Assembly (NCBI GenBank): GCA_031552145.1
Contig: JAVBMV010000005.1
Location: 310,001-374,000, forward strand
Source: JAVBMV01 sp031552145
GTDB lineage: Bacteria > Myxococcota > Myxococcia > Myxococcales > UBA5297
DNA: 64,000 nucleotides
Direction: 5' to 3'
The position numbers and the translations under genes were made by a program. A model generated the notes under the pieces. It searched no databases. It had not been told where the DNA came from and saw only the letters and a program-made list of their open reading frames with translations. Positions 29,023 through 40,000 of the stretch are shown piece after piece (positions within the stretch are counted from its first letter, which is position 1; each line of letters begins with the position of its first letter).

Positions 29023-29724
29023 ATGAAGAACACCGACGCGATCCTCTTCGATATGGATGACACGCTCATCGATACCACCACCAGCTTCCTGGAGGTGGTG
29101 GAGCACTTCGTCGAGCGGCTGGCTCCGCTCTTGCCGATGGCCTCGAAGGAGGAGATCCGCGAGCTGCAGGAGCAGATCGATGTGCGCCTCGTCGCGGAGC
29201 GCGGCTTCGCCAGGGGGCGCTTCGCCGAGAGCCTGATCGAGACGTGGCGGACGCTCGCGGCGCGCTACGGCGTGGCCGAGGTCCCGGGACTCGAGGCGGA
29301 GCTGCTCGAAATCGGGCACAGCGTCTTCGCCGCGCTGCCGCCCTTGATGCCGGGCGCGCGGGAGCTGCTGCACGAGCTGAAGGGCAGGGTGGAGCTGGTG
29401 CTCTACACACTGGGCGTCCCCGAGATCCAGGGTCCCAAGATCCTGCACCACGGCTTCGATCGCCTCTTCGACGAGGTTCACATCGTCCCGACCAAGACGG
29501 CGGAGCAGCTGCGCCGCTCCATCAACGGCCGGGAGCTCTCGCGCGTGATGGTCGTGGGCGACTCGCTCCGGTGGGAGATCGCGCCGGCGCTGGAGCTGGG
29601 GTGCCGCGCTGTCTGGGTGAAGCGCAAGAAGAGCTGGGGCTACCACCAGGTGGAGGTGACAGGCTGCTACAGCACCGTGGAGGAGCTCTCCGAGCTGCGC
29701 GGGCTGCTGGGGCTGGCCGCCTGA
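29023..29724 (+). CDS. HAD-superfamily hydrolase
   Basis: 233 residues. Motif I FDMDDTLID with the nucleophile and acid Asp pair, motif II LVLYTLGV (Thr), motif III Lys in the IVPTKTAEQ region, and motif IV VMVVGDSLRWEI. The helical cap between motifs I and II makes it a subfamily I member, likely a phosphatase for a small phosphorylated metabolite. ATG at 29023 puts motif I at residue 9; a GTG at 28978 is less likely. The 3' 58 nt overlap the convergent PAP2 gene. Confidence 0.87.
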   Translation: MKNTDAILFDMDDTLIDTTTSFLEVVEHFVERLAPLLPMASKEEIRELQEQIDVRLVAERGFARGRFAESLIETWRTLAARYGVAEVPGLEAELLEIGHSVFAALPPLMPGARELLHELKGRVELVLYTLGVPEIQGPKILHHGFDRLFDEVHIVPTKTAEQLRRSINGRELSRVMVVGDSLRWEIAPALELGCRAVWVKRKKSWGYHQVEVTGCYSTVEELSELRGLLGLAA

Positions 29725-30305
29725 GCCGCCGGGCGCAGGAAGGGCAGGAAGTGCGCTGCCATCGTGTAGAGCCACCAGCCCCAGAGCAGGCCGAGCGCCG
29801 CGCCCACCAAGACTTGGGATGGGTAGTGCCTGGCCAGGTAGATGCGCGAGAGCCCTACGGCGAAGGCCGCGGTGCCCATGCCAATTGTCCAGGCGCGCCT
29901 GCGCGTCAGCAGGGCGACGCAGAGCGTGGCGCAGCTCCAAGTGAGCGCGTGGTTGGAGGGCATGCCCCGCTCGGCGCCGGTGCAGGCCACGATTTGGCGT
30001 ACCTGGTCCGCAAGCTCCAGACAGGGACGGGGTGCCGCGAGCATCCGCTTCGCGAGCCCTCCCAGGGCGTCCGAGAGCAGCACGATGGCCAGCATGGCGA
30101 GCCAAGCGAAGAGCGCAGCCTTGCGGGGGCGTTCGAACTCCGCGGCGCGGCGCCGCCCATAGTCATTGATGAGAAGCGCCAAGATGCCCGAGGCGAACAT
30201 GCCGGCGAAGGTGTTGCTGGAGAGGAAGAGCGCTGCCTCGTCCATCATTCGGCTTGCCCAGCCCTGATTGATCGCAAAGAGTATCGCGTCGTTCCATCCG
30301 GCCAC
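29667..30305 (-). CDS. PAP2-family membrane phosphatase
   Basis: 212 residues with about five hydrophobic segments. The phosphatidic-acid-phosphatase signature is split in the usual way: KRMLAAPRPC, GMPSNHA and SRIYLARHYPSQVLVG. Family members dephosphorylate lipid pyrophosphates (undecaprenyl-PP) or phosphatidic acid at the membrane surface. GTG start at 30305 has AGGAGG 5 nt upstream. The Ser-rich C-terminal tail is antisense to the end of the HAD gene. Confidence 0.87.
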   Translation of the reverse strand: MAGWNDAILFAINQGWASRMMDEAALFLSSNTFAGMFASGILALLINDYGRRRAAEFERPRKAALFAWLAMLAIVLLSDALGGLAKRMLAAPRPCLELADQVRQIVACTGAERGMPSNHALTWSCATLCVALLTRRRAWTIGMGTAAFAVGLSRIYLARHYPSQVLVGAALGLLWGWWLYTMAAHFLPFLRPAAQAASPSSPRSSESSSTVL

Positions 30306-30351
30306 GTCATCCTCCTGACTCGTCAGGGGAGAAGAGCCGAAAGAGCGGCGA

Positions 30352-33300
30352 ATGGCAATCGTCGGCCATGCGGGAGAGCGCTGCGCGTGGCGTTCCCAGC
30401 GGACCGCGTCGGACGAGGTGACTCAGGTGAGCGGTGAGGCAGAGGCGCAGGTACAGGGGCTCTTCGAGGCGGTGCGCGAGGCGGCTTCGCGCTCCGCTTG
30501 GTCGCGCGGCGTCGAGCTGGCGCGTTCCGGGGCGGTCGTGGGCGAGCGAGAGGAGGCGGAGGCGATTCTCCTCAAGATCGCCGCCTCGGGCGCGCTCACC
30601 GCGCACGCCGTGGTGCTCCACCCGGCCGACGAGGACTGGTCCTGCGACTGCGGCACCAGCGAAGACTGCTGCGAACATGTGGCGGCGGCGGTCATCGCGG
30701 TGAAGCGCGCGCGCCAGGCGGGGGAGGCGCTGCCTCGCGCCTCGGGGGCGCTGGCGTCGATTCGCTATCAGCTCAAAAGAGTCGAGGGAGGACTCCATTT
30801 CGAGCGCGCCTTCGTGCAGGGGGAGCGCGTCGAGCCCTTCAACGCCAACCTCTCGGCCATCAGCTCGGGGCGGGCGAAGGGGCCGGCCTTCGTCGCCAGC
30901 TCCTGCGATCTGGAGCTGGAGCTGGTCCTCGGCATGAACCTCAATGGCTATCTGCCGCGCGAGCTGATGGTGCGCCTGTGCGACGCGCTCGCCGAGTGCG
31001 CCGACGTACGGCTCGATGGAGAGCCAGTGCGCGCCTCGAGGCAGCGGGCGACGCTCCACCTCCTGCTGGAGGATCGCGGCGCCGCGCTCTCCCTGCGCGC
31101 CGTTCAGGATCCCTCGGTGCTCGAGACCTTCTCCAATGGGCTCGCGCTCTGCAAGGGCGAGGAGGGGGGGCTCGAGCTCAGGGTGCTCGCCGAGCCGCGC
31201 CTCAACGCGCGCGAGCTGCAGGAGTATCGGGAGGGAAAGAGCATTACCCCAGAGCTCTTGGTGGAGTTCGCCACCAAGACCCTGCCCGAGCTGCGCGAGC
31301 GAGTGCCGGTGCTCGTGCGGACGAAGCGCCTGCCGCGCCTCACCGAGGCGCGCCCCCGCGCGTTCATCGACGCGCGCCGGGAGGGGGACGCGCTCTCGGT
31401 CCTGGCGACGATCGTCTATGGCGATCCGCCCATTGCCCGCGTCGATGGCCCGCGCCTGTTGCTCTTCGATACGAAGATGCCGCTGCGCGACGAGCCTTCG
31501 GAGGAGCGCATCGCGCGCGCGCTCCAGTCGCGCCTGTCGCTCGTCGCGGGGCACCGCGAGCGCTTCGAGGGGGAGCGCGCGGTCGCCTTCGCGCGCAAGC
31601 TCGAAGCCTGGCAGGGCGAGGTCGTGGGCGGCGGCACGCGCGACTTTTACGTGGCGCCAGGGTTGGTCCCAAACCTTCGTGTGGGTGGCGCGCTAGGGCC
31701 GCTCGGGTTCGAGCTCGACTTCGAGAGCGTCGAAGGCGACGTGGGCGGCGGCACCGGGCGCACCGTTGGCCACGCCGATCCGCGGGCGGTGATGCGCGCC
31801 TACCGCGCTGGCGCCTCGCTGGTGCCGCTTCTCGAGGGAGGCTTTGCGCCGCTTCCGATGGCCTGGCTCGCCGAGCATGGCGAGCGGCTCGCCGATCTGC
31901 TCGCCGCGAAGGAAGGGACGGAGGGGAAGGCCGAGCTGCCCGCCTGCGCCGCGCTCGATCTGGCCAAGCTCTGTGAAGCGCTGGAGCGCCCGCCCCCCGC
32001 CGGCTTCGCCGAGCTGGAGCCGCTGCTGCGCGGCTACGAGGGACTGCCCGCCGCCGCGCTGCCGGAGACGTTGGCCGAGAGCGGCATCGAGCTGCGCCCC
32101 TATCAGAGCCGGGGTGTCGATTGGCTCACCTTCCTGCGGCGCGGGAAGCTGGGCGGGCTGCTCGCCGACGACATGGGGCTCGGCAAGACACTGCAGGCGC
32201 TCTGCGCGCTGGAGCCGCCGGCGCTCGTGGTCGCCCCCACCAGCGTCATCTACAACTGGGCCGCGGAGGCGGCGCGCTTCCGCCCCGACCTCTCGGTCAA
32301 CCTCTTCCACGGCCCGGGGCGCAAGCTCGACCCCAAGGCGGCGCTCACGCTGACGAGCTACGCGCTCCTGAGGCTCGACCTGGAGCGGCTGGCCGCGCGC
32401 GAGTGGCGCTGCGTGGTGCTCGACGAGGCGCAGGCGATCAAGAACCCCGAGAGCCAGGTGGCGCGCGCCGCCTACAGGCTGCGCGGCGAGTGGCGCCTCG
32501 CCCTCACTGGCACCCCGGTGGAGAACCGGCTGGAGGAGCTCTGGAGTCAGTTCCATTTCATCAATCCCGGCCTCCTCGGGGGGCGCGGCGACTTCGAGGA
32601 GCGCTACGCCGGGCCGATCGCGCAGGGCGAAGCGGGCGCGGCCGCCCGGCTGCGCGACCGGATCAAGCCTTTCTTGCTGCGCCGCCTCAAGCGCGACGTC
32701 GCCCCGGAGCTGCCGCCCAGGACCGAGTGCGTCCACTACTGCGAGCTCTCTGAAACAGAGCGCGCGCTCTACGACGGCGTCTACGCGGCGACCCGCGAAG
32801 AGGTGGTGGCGAAGCTCTCCGCGGGTGGCTCTGTCCTGGCGGCACTGGAGGCGCTGCTCCGCTTGCGCCAGGCGGCCTGCCATGGCGCGCTCTTGCCCGG
32901 CCAGCGCGAAGAGGAGTTTCCCACCAGCGCCAAGCTGGAGGTTCTGCTGGAGAGCCTGGAAGAGGCGGCCGCCGACGGACATCGCTCGCTCATCTTCTCG
33001 CAGTGGACCAAGCTGCTCGATCTGGTGGAACCCCATCTGCGGCGCGAGGGGATTGCTTTCGAAAGGCTCGACGGCTCGACGGTCGATCGCGCCGGCGTCG
33101 TTGCGCGCTTCCAGTCGGAGTCGGGCCCGCCCGTGATGCTCATCTCGCTGAAGGCAGGCGGCGCCGGCCTCAACCTGACGGCGGCCGATCACGTCTTTCT
33201 GCTCGATCCATGGTGGAACCCCGCGGTGGAGGATCAGGCCGCCGACCGGACCCACCGCATTGGGCAGGAGCGCCCCGTCTTCGTCCATCGGCTCGTCTCG

Positions 33301-33429
33301 CGCGGCACGGTGGAGGAGCGCATCCTGCTCCTGCAGCAGGCGAAGAGGGAGTTGGCCGAGGCGGCGCTCTCCGGAGGCGCGGCCGCCGCCACGCTTACTC
33401 GAGATGACCTGCTGGCCCTGCTCGAGTGA
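30352..33429 (+). CDS. SWIM zinc-finger SNF2-family helicase
   Basis: 1025 residues. N-terminal SWIM zinc finger Cys98-x-Cys100-x6-Cys107-x-His109 (SCDCGTSEDCCEH). A long central region with beta-rich character follows, typical of bacterial SNF2 proteins. The C-terminal two-lobe ATPase has GLLADDMGLGKT (Lys612), Walker B DEAQ (691-694), LALTGTPVENRLEELWSQF, and motif VI in DQAADRTHRIGQERPV. SNF2 ATPases move along DNA and displace bound proteins; the bacterial target (polymerase or repair complexes) is not evident. The ATG at 30352 lacks a strong ribosome site and a start slightly downstream is possible. Confidence 0.92.
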   Translation: MAIVGHAGERCAWRSQRTASDEVTQVSGEAEAQVQGLFEAVREAASRSAWSRGVELARSGAVVGEREEAEAILLKIAASGALTAHAVVLHPADEDWSCDCGTSEDCCEHVAAAVIAVKRARQAGEALPRASGALASIRYQLKRVEGGLHFERAFVQGERVEPFNANLSAISSGRAKGPAFVASSCDLELELVLGMNLNGYLPRELMVRLCDALAECADVRLDGEPVRASRQRATLHLLLEDRGAALSLRAVQDPSVLETFSNGLALCKGEEGGLELRVLAEPRLNARELQEYREGKSITPELLVEFATKTLPELRERVPVLVRTKRLPRLTEARPRAFIDARREGDALSVLATIVYGDPPIARVDGPRLLLFDTKMPLRDEPSEERIARALQSRLSLVAGHRERFEGERAVAFARKLEAWQGEVVGGGTRDFYVAPGLVPNLRVGGALGPLGFELDFESVEGDVGGGTGRTVGHADPRAVMRAYRAGASLVPLLEGGFAPLPMAWLAEHGERLADLLAAKEGTEGKAELPACAALDLAKLCEALERPPPAGFAELEPLLRGYEGLPAAALPETLAESGIELRPYQSRGVDWLTFLRRGKLGGLLADDMGLGKTLQALCALEPPALVVAPTSVIYNWAAEAARFRPDLSVNLFHGPGRKLDPKAALTLTSYALLRLDLERLAAREWRCVVLDEAQAIKNPESQVARAAYRLRGEWRLALTGTPVENRLEELWSQFHFINPGLLGGRGDFEERYAGPIAQGEAGAAARLRDRIKPFLLRRLKRDVAPELPPRTECVHYCELSETERALYDGVYAATREEVVAKLSAGGSVLAALEALLRLRQAACHGALLPGQREEEFPTSAKLEVLLESLEEAAADGHRSLIFSQWTKLLDLVEPHLRREGIAFERLDGSTVDRAGVVARFQSESGPPVMLISLKAGGAGLNLTAADHVFLLDPWWNPAVEDQAADRTHRIGQERPVFVHRLVSRGTVEERILLLQQAKRELAEAALSGGAAAATLTRDDLLALLE

Positions 33430-33576
33430 GCGTCCCCTTCGTTTGCCCCTGGCGCGCTCCATGTGGGAGTTGGCGCGGCGCGCGGCGCCGCCGACAAATA
33501 GGAGGACCGAGTCCGCGCGTTCTCCAGTTTGAAGCCTTGGGGCCGCGCGCAGAGCGCGGCAAGCCGGGGGGCGAAC

Positions 33577-34008
33577 GTGGACGAGAGCGAGCTGGGCGAG
33601 CGCGGCAAGTCGGATGAGGCGGCTGCCTGGAAGCAGCGCAGGCTCATCCTGGTGGTCGACGACGATCCCGACGTGCTCCACTACATTCGGGAGGTGCTCC
33701 AGGAGGGGGGCTACCGGGTGAAGACGGCGCTCGATGGGCTTCGCGCCATGGGGGCGCTCGCCGAAGAGCTGCCCGACGCCGTCCTGCTCGACATCCGCAT
33801 GCCCGGCATGTCGGGAGACGAGGTGCTGGGACAGCTCGCCTCGGTGAAGGGGCGCCTTCCCATCATCATCATGTCCGCCGCCGACAGAGCGCGCGATCGC
33901 GCCCTGCTGCATCGAAACCCGCTCTACATCGCCAAGCCCCTCAGCGCGCCGGTGCTGCTCGCGACGGTGGCCGAGGCGCTCGAGGGCGAGGGCGGCGCGG
34001 AAGAGTGA
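33577..34008 (+). CDS. Single-domain response regulator (CheY-like)
   Basis: 143 residues from GTG 33577, which has a G-rich ribosome site upstream; a TTG at 33529 is an alternative. Receiver domain: acidic pocket VVDDDPD, phospho-acceptor Asp72 (LLDIRMPG), IIIMSAAD, and conserved Lys in YIAKPL. There is no output domain, so it must act by protein contact. No histidine kinase is nearby. It ends 31 nt from the convergent giant lipoprotein gene. Confidence 0.88.
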   Translation: MDESELGERGKSDEAAAWKQRRLILVVDDDPDVLHYIREVLQEGGYRVKTALDGLRAMGALAEELPDAVLLDIRMPGMSGDEVLGQLASVKGRLPIIIMSAADRARDRALLHRNPLYIAKPLSAPVLLATVAEALEGEGGAEE

Positions 34009-34039
34009 GCGAGGGTGCCGACCCTTCCGCGCCACGGAA

Positions 34040-37000
34040 CTAGGGCGTCAACGACTCGATCGAGATGGTGAAGCCTCCCGCGGTGCCAGCCCAGCCATCG
34101 ACGAAGATGTAGTAGGTCTGACCGACGACCGGGTAGCGCACCTGGGCGGGCAGGGACGCTCCACCCAGCGTCGCCGCGACGCAGGAATAGAGCTCGGTGC
34201 AGGAGGTGCCGATCCAGACCGTCGGATCGTAATAGGACTCGGGCGCGCCGGAGGGGTTTGGCCCCTTCGCCTCACGGTCGACCGAAACGCTAAAGGGCGC
34301 CGCGCTCTCCGCCGTATAGCTGAAGACGACATCGGGGCCGTTGCCCGCGTAGTACTGGCCCTCGCAGTAGTTTGCCAAGTCCACCCTACGTCCGAAGGCG
34401 TAGTCGTCGGTCGCGCCAAGGGTGCTCGCGATGAGGTGCTCGCCCATGCGCAGCGGAATGGCTCCTTCGCACCTGTCGTTTACGGGCGCTGGCGTGGGTT
34501 CGGAGAGCTCGACCTTGACGGTGAAGCTGCCGACGTCCTCTGTGCCCTCGAGGTCGATGAAGAGATACCAATGGCCGGCGGCGAGGGCGGGCAGCACCAG
34601 CGGCTCGGTGCTGCTCGGGCCAACGCGGCACCCGTACTCGCTCGCCATCGAAGTATCGCGGCACTCATGTCCGCGAAGGTAGAGGACATAGTTGACATCG
34701 GCGGCCGCATAGAGCGTCGCCTGTTGAGGAGCGGTGAGCTCGAAATGGAAGACCTCGTCGGCCCCCATCATCGCGCCGGCTCCGGGGAGCCCGTCGCCGA
34801 AGGGCGAGCACGTTCCGGTCGCGCCGCTCTCCGAGCTGTCGAGCAAGAAGGTTCCCGAGGCGGTGGCGATCCGTGGCGCCGAGCCGGCGAAGACGAGTTC
34901 CTTTGGGCTCGAACAATTTGCCCTTCCGGGAGTTACCGCGGAGGCGGGGAGCTCCTCGGCGAGCACGTCGAGCGCGAACTCGCCAGCGTCGTCGAGCGAG
35001 GCGGAGTCAACCCACAGGAAATAGCGTCCGGGCGGAAGGTGGGCGTAGTGCACCTGGGCAGCTTCACCTGGGCCTGCGGCACGGGCGCAGCCATACTTGC
35101 CCAGGGTGTCGCCTCCTTCGCACTGACTCCGCAAGTAGATGATCGGGGAGAAGCTGGTGCCCGTGACGCTCGCCGAGAAGCGGATGGGGTGACCGGGTTG
35201 CACCTCGAAGGTGTAGACGAGGTCTCGCCCAAGGGCCATCTCGCAGGGGCCGGTGCCGGTGGAGTTATGGTTCGCGAGCGCAAGATTGGCCGGGGAGGAG
35301 GAGTTCACGTCGCGGTGCGCGGCGAAGACAGTGCCGCTCAGGCCAAGTTCGTCGGCGCCCTGACAGGTGTCGTTCGTCGGGAGCGTGGCGCTCATTGCCG
35401 TGGCGCGCAGGTCGAGCCAGAAGGAGCCGGCGGCGACCGTCTCCGCCGTGTCGACCCACAGATAGTAGTCGCCGGCCTTCGCCAGCGCCGCCTCCAGGTG
35501 GAGTGGCTCGGACGCGCTGGGCGCGCTCCGGCAGCCGCGGCTCGCGGCGGCGGAGGCGTCGTCGCACTGGGTGCGAAGATAGACCGATGGGGCGAAGCCC
35601 GCGGCCAATCCATCGATCGTGACGAGAGAGGGGGCGGTAAGGCGCAGCAGGTAGACCTTGTCGGGGCCGGGCATCGTGCCACACTGGCCGTGTGAGTCAT
35701 GGGCTGCGTCGCCCAGGGTGCCGGTCAGCGTGCGCGTCTCTCCGGGCGAGAGCGAGAGGATCGCCTCACTTGGGAAGGGCTCCACACAAAGGTCGTTGGA
35801 GGGTCGCACGGGTGGGTCGGTGACGGAGACGTCGAGCGTGAATTCGCCGCTGCCAGAGCTGTCGGGCGAGTCGACGATGACGTACCAGTCCTTGGTGGCG
35901 CCGCTCGGCGTGGTGGCGGTCGCTGTCGCGCCGGCGCCGACGATGGTAGTGGCGGCACAGGCTGCCTCGGAGAGAGGGTCTACACAGCTTTCTCGGATAG
36001 AGACGATGGGCGCGAAGCCTGGCGCCGAGACCCTTGCGGTGATGAGCTTTCCTCCCGCGGCGCTCACGCTGAAGAGATGGTCGGGTCCGTTCGCGGCGAG
36101 GCAGCTCGCGCTGGTGCGGTTCTCGGAGCGGGAGATCTCGTTCTCCCAGTGGCTCGCGCGGCCGGCCGGGTCGAGCGCGAGCGGCAGTGCCGCGGCGCAG
36201 GTGCTGTTGGGAACGGAGGGCAGCGCCTCGCCCAACTCGGCGAAGAGAAGATACTCGCCGAAGCTCTCGGCGAAGGGGGTGTCGACGAAGAGGAACCAGT
36301 TTCCCGCGGGAAGCGAGGCGAGCGTGAGCGCCGAGGTGTATTGCTTGCCCATCGCGCAGCCATGCTCGTCGCTGGCGGCGCCCGAGCAGTTTTGGTGGCG
36401 CAGATAGAGCGACGGCGCGGCAAACTGCGCCAAGACCTTGGCGCTGAAGCGTTGCGCCTGGGTCAAGGTGAAGGCGTAGACGTGTTCGGGTCCATGCATG
36501 CCCTGCGGCGCGCCGCAGCTCCCCTGGGAGAGATTGGTGGAGGGCGCGTCGATTCGACCCGCTACCTGGGCACGTGAAGGAGAGGAGGAGCTGAAGAGAG
36601 GAAGGGCCGCGGCGCAGGTGTTGGGCTGCGAATTGGTGGAGCCGCGCACTCGGGCGGTGAGCGCGAACTCGCCAATGGCGTCGAACGAGGCGCCGTCGAC
36701 CAGGACGTAGAGTATCTGTGGAGAGGGCACCTCCACAGAGAGCGAGACCGGAGTACCTGGCGTTCTGGCGAAGACACAATTATCCGGTTGCCCGGGGTAG
36801 GGGCATTCGCCAAGGCCGGCGCTCAGCGACGGCTTGAACCTGGAGCCGGGAGTGGGAGCGACGAAGAGATCGACGATCGCCGGCGCGCTGCTCACCTGCA
36901 GCGAGAAGACCTGCTCGCGCTCGATGCCCCACCCGTTGCCGCACACTGGATTGACGTTCGAGTAGCCCAGATTGGTGTCGGAAATAATCGTCGCGGTGCC

Positions 37001-40000
37001 GTTGGAGAGCGTGAGTGGAATGGGCGCGTCGCAGGTGCCCGAGAGCGTCTGGGCCGAGTCGACCAGCGTGAACTCCGCCTCGAAGTTGCCCGCGTCGAAG
37101 GGATAACTTCCGCCGAGCCAGACCCAGTAGCTGCCCGGCGCGACCGCGCCCAGGCGCAGGATCGACTGCCCGTTGATTCCTTCTTGGCACACTTCACCTT
37201 CCAGGAGCGCGCAGCCCGCTGGCCGCACCGCCACGACGGGGTTGAGGTTCTGCTGCTCTGGGAAGGTCATCATGACCAGCAGATCCTTGCCCGTGGTGCC
37301 GGCAGGGACGACGAGCTCATAGACGGCGTCGGGCCCTTCCGTCGCGCAGGCCGCCGCGCTCAGGTCGGCGGTGAGGTTTTGGGTGTTACCCGTGACCTTC
37401 ACGGTCTCGCCGCTCAACGCAATGCGCGGGATATCGCTCGTGGGAGTGCAGCTGTCGGCGATGGCGTCGCCCCACTCGAAGGTCAGCGCGAAGCTCCCGC
37501 CCTGGGCGGTCGCCGAGTCTACATACAGGTAGTAGCGGGGGAGCGCGGCATGGCCGAGGAAGAGCGAGAGAGTGCCCTCGGGGGCCGAGGCGCAGCCGCG
37601 CTCGTCCTCGGCCAGCTGCGATTCGCATGCTGTTCGCAGGTAGAGCGCGGGCGTCCAGGGCGCGTCGCTCTCGTCGGTTCGCTCCAGGGAGATGGTGAGA
37701 GAGCGGGCGGCGCCCTGTGGCACGTCGATGGCGAAGATCGCCTCCGGGCCACTCTCTCCATCCGCCAGGCAGCTCGCGGAGGTGTGGTCGGTGCCATGGG
37801 CGACGCTGCCCGTGACGTGGCCCCTGTTGCCTGCCCAGGCGATGGGCGCCGCGTCAGCGTTAGCGCAGATATTGTTCGGCGGCCCCGCGGGGAAGTCAGC
37901 TCTGGTCACCCGCAGCTGGAAGGCGCCGCGCAGCGGGAGCTCCGAGTCGACCCAGAGGTAATAGGTTCCTTCTCTCAGCTCCTTGGAGAGCCTGGCGACC
38001 CCGCCATCCACGGAAGACGCTGCCGCGAGCTCTGCCGAGAAGTCAGTGGAGCTGCAGCTGGCGTCGCGCAGGTAGAGCACCGCGGAGCCCTCGATGGAGG
38101 CGAAGGCGAGCTCCGCCGCGACCAGCGCCGGCTCGCCGAGCGTGAAGTAGTAGACCAGGTCGGGTCCGTTGCCCAGCGAGAGCCGCGTCGAGGAGGCATC
38201 TCCATTGGCGCCCTTGGTGTCGGCGTCGATGATCCGCGTATCGCCGAGCTCGAACTTCAGCTCGACCGCGCCAGCACAGGTCTCGGGCACGGCGCCGCGC
38301 GGCGTCAGGGAGAGCTCCAGATCGAAGGAGCCATAGCTGCCGCCGACGCCATCCACGATGACGTAGTGCGTGCCCTCCTCGACGATGCCCGAGGCGGAGG
38401 CGAGCCCCGAGAGCCCGACGTTACAGGCGATCTCGTCGGACGGAGCGCTGCTTTCGCAGGCGCTGCGAATGTAGACGACGGGCTGGAAGTCGACGCTCGC
38501 GGCGTCGCGCCTGACCCGCGCGGTGAGCATGGAGGTCTCCGTCGCCTCGATGGCGTAGACTAGGTCTCCCCCGTCGTGTTTGGCCTCATATCCCTCGCAG
38601 AGGCCGCGGTAGTCATCTCGCGCGTCGGCGGTGGAGAGGCCCCTGTAGAGGCCAGGCGCGAGCGTGGGGGGCGTATTGGCGCAGCTGTCGTTGGCCGGCT
38701 TTGGATTGGAGGGCGTCGCGGCGAGCGTCAGTCGGAATGGCCCCTCACTATTCGAGTCCATCGAGTCGACGAAGATATAGAGGTCGCCCTCTGCGTGGCG
38801 CAGCTCGAGATCGAGCGGGGAGGGGGCGCTGGCGGAGCGGCAGCCAAGGTGCGTCTCCAAGAGGCAGCTAGAAGACGCATAGAGGACAGGCACCAGCGAC
38901 GAGCCGGGGGCAGGTTCGAGGGAGAGCTTCAAGCTCGTCGGAACGGCTAGGTTTACATGGTAGACGAGCTCGCCGCCGTTTCCGGAGTAATCGCAGGGAG
39001 CGCTACTCCCGTTGGTCGCTTGTGAGGTGTCTCCCTCGACGATGGTGATGCCCGAGGGGTCGAAGCCGGTGAGGAGCGTGCCCTCGTCGCATTGGTCGAA
39101 GGGCGAGATGACGGCGTCGGTCATCTGCACCTCCATGCTGAAGGCGCCGTCGTAGGAGGCGCCGCTCATCCATAGATAGAGAGGTGCACCGCCCGCCACC
39201 TTGAAGGCCTTCATCACCGTGGGCGGAGTGAGCGTCACCTGTCCGCACGCGAGCTCGCTGAAGACATCCATCCTGCTGTCCGAGCACATGGTGCGGAGCG
39301 CTGGCACAGGGACCATATTCGATCCCCGCAGGGCCTCCGCCGTGACGACGATGTTCTTGATGGTGCCGGCCGGCGGCTCGATTCTCCAGACCAGATCGCG
39401 GCCTGTGTATCCCTCTGGGAATATGCCATATCTCCAATACACGTCCTCGGAGACGCAGGCGCTGTCGGCGACGTTCTCGCCAAACTGGGTGGAGCTGACG
39501 ACGCGGGCGGTGGGCGGATTCCCGGTGAAGGTGAGGAGCGGGGCCTCGCCGCAGGTCCAGTTGCTGCCGGTAGGGAGCTGGTAGAAGTCGAGGGAGTACT
39601 CCCCCTCGCTCCCCTCGGCGCCGTCGACGATCAGGTAATAGGTCCCCTCGCCCAAGCTCGCGAGCGCCAGCTGTTGGTAACGCTCTTTCATGTTGGTGGA
39701 CTCGCCGCCTCCGTGGGCGAGCGCATCATCGACGTTCGCGCAGTCCTGCACGATGTAGATCTGTGGGTAGTAGTTGGGCGAGCTCTGCTTTGCCTCGATG
39801 TAGGCCACCGCCGCGCGCGTCTCTCCGGCGGGCACCGTGAACTTCCAGGCGACGTCGGCGCCGGAGCGCGGGAGGAAGCTGGGCTGGAAGTCATTATTTG
39901 CTCCAACGGTGCTGCCCTCTTGATGCTCCGAGAGTGGGAGCGCGCCGCCGCAGGTGTCGTTGGCGGGGGGAGTGCCTCTGACGGGGGTGGAGAGCTCCAG

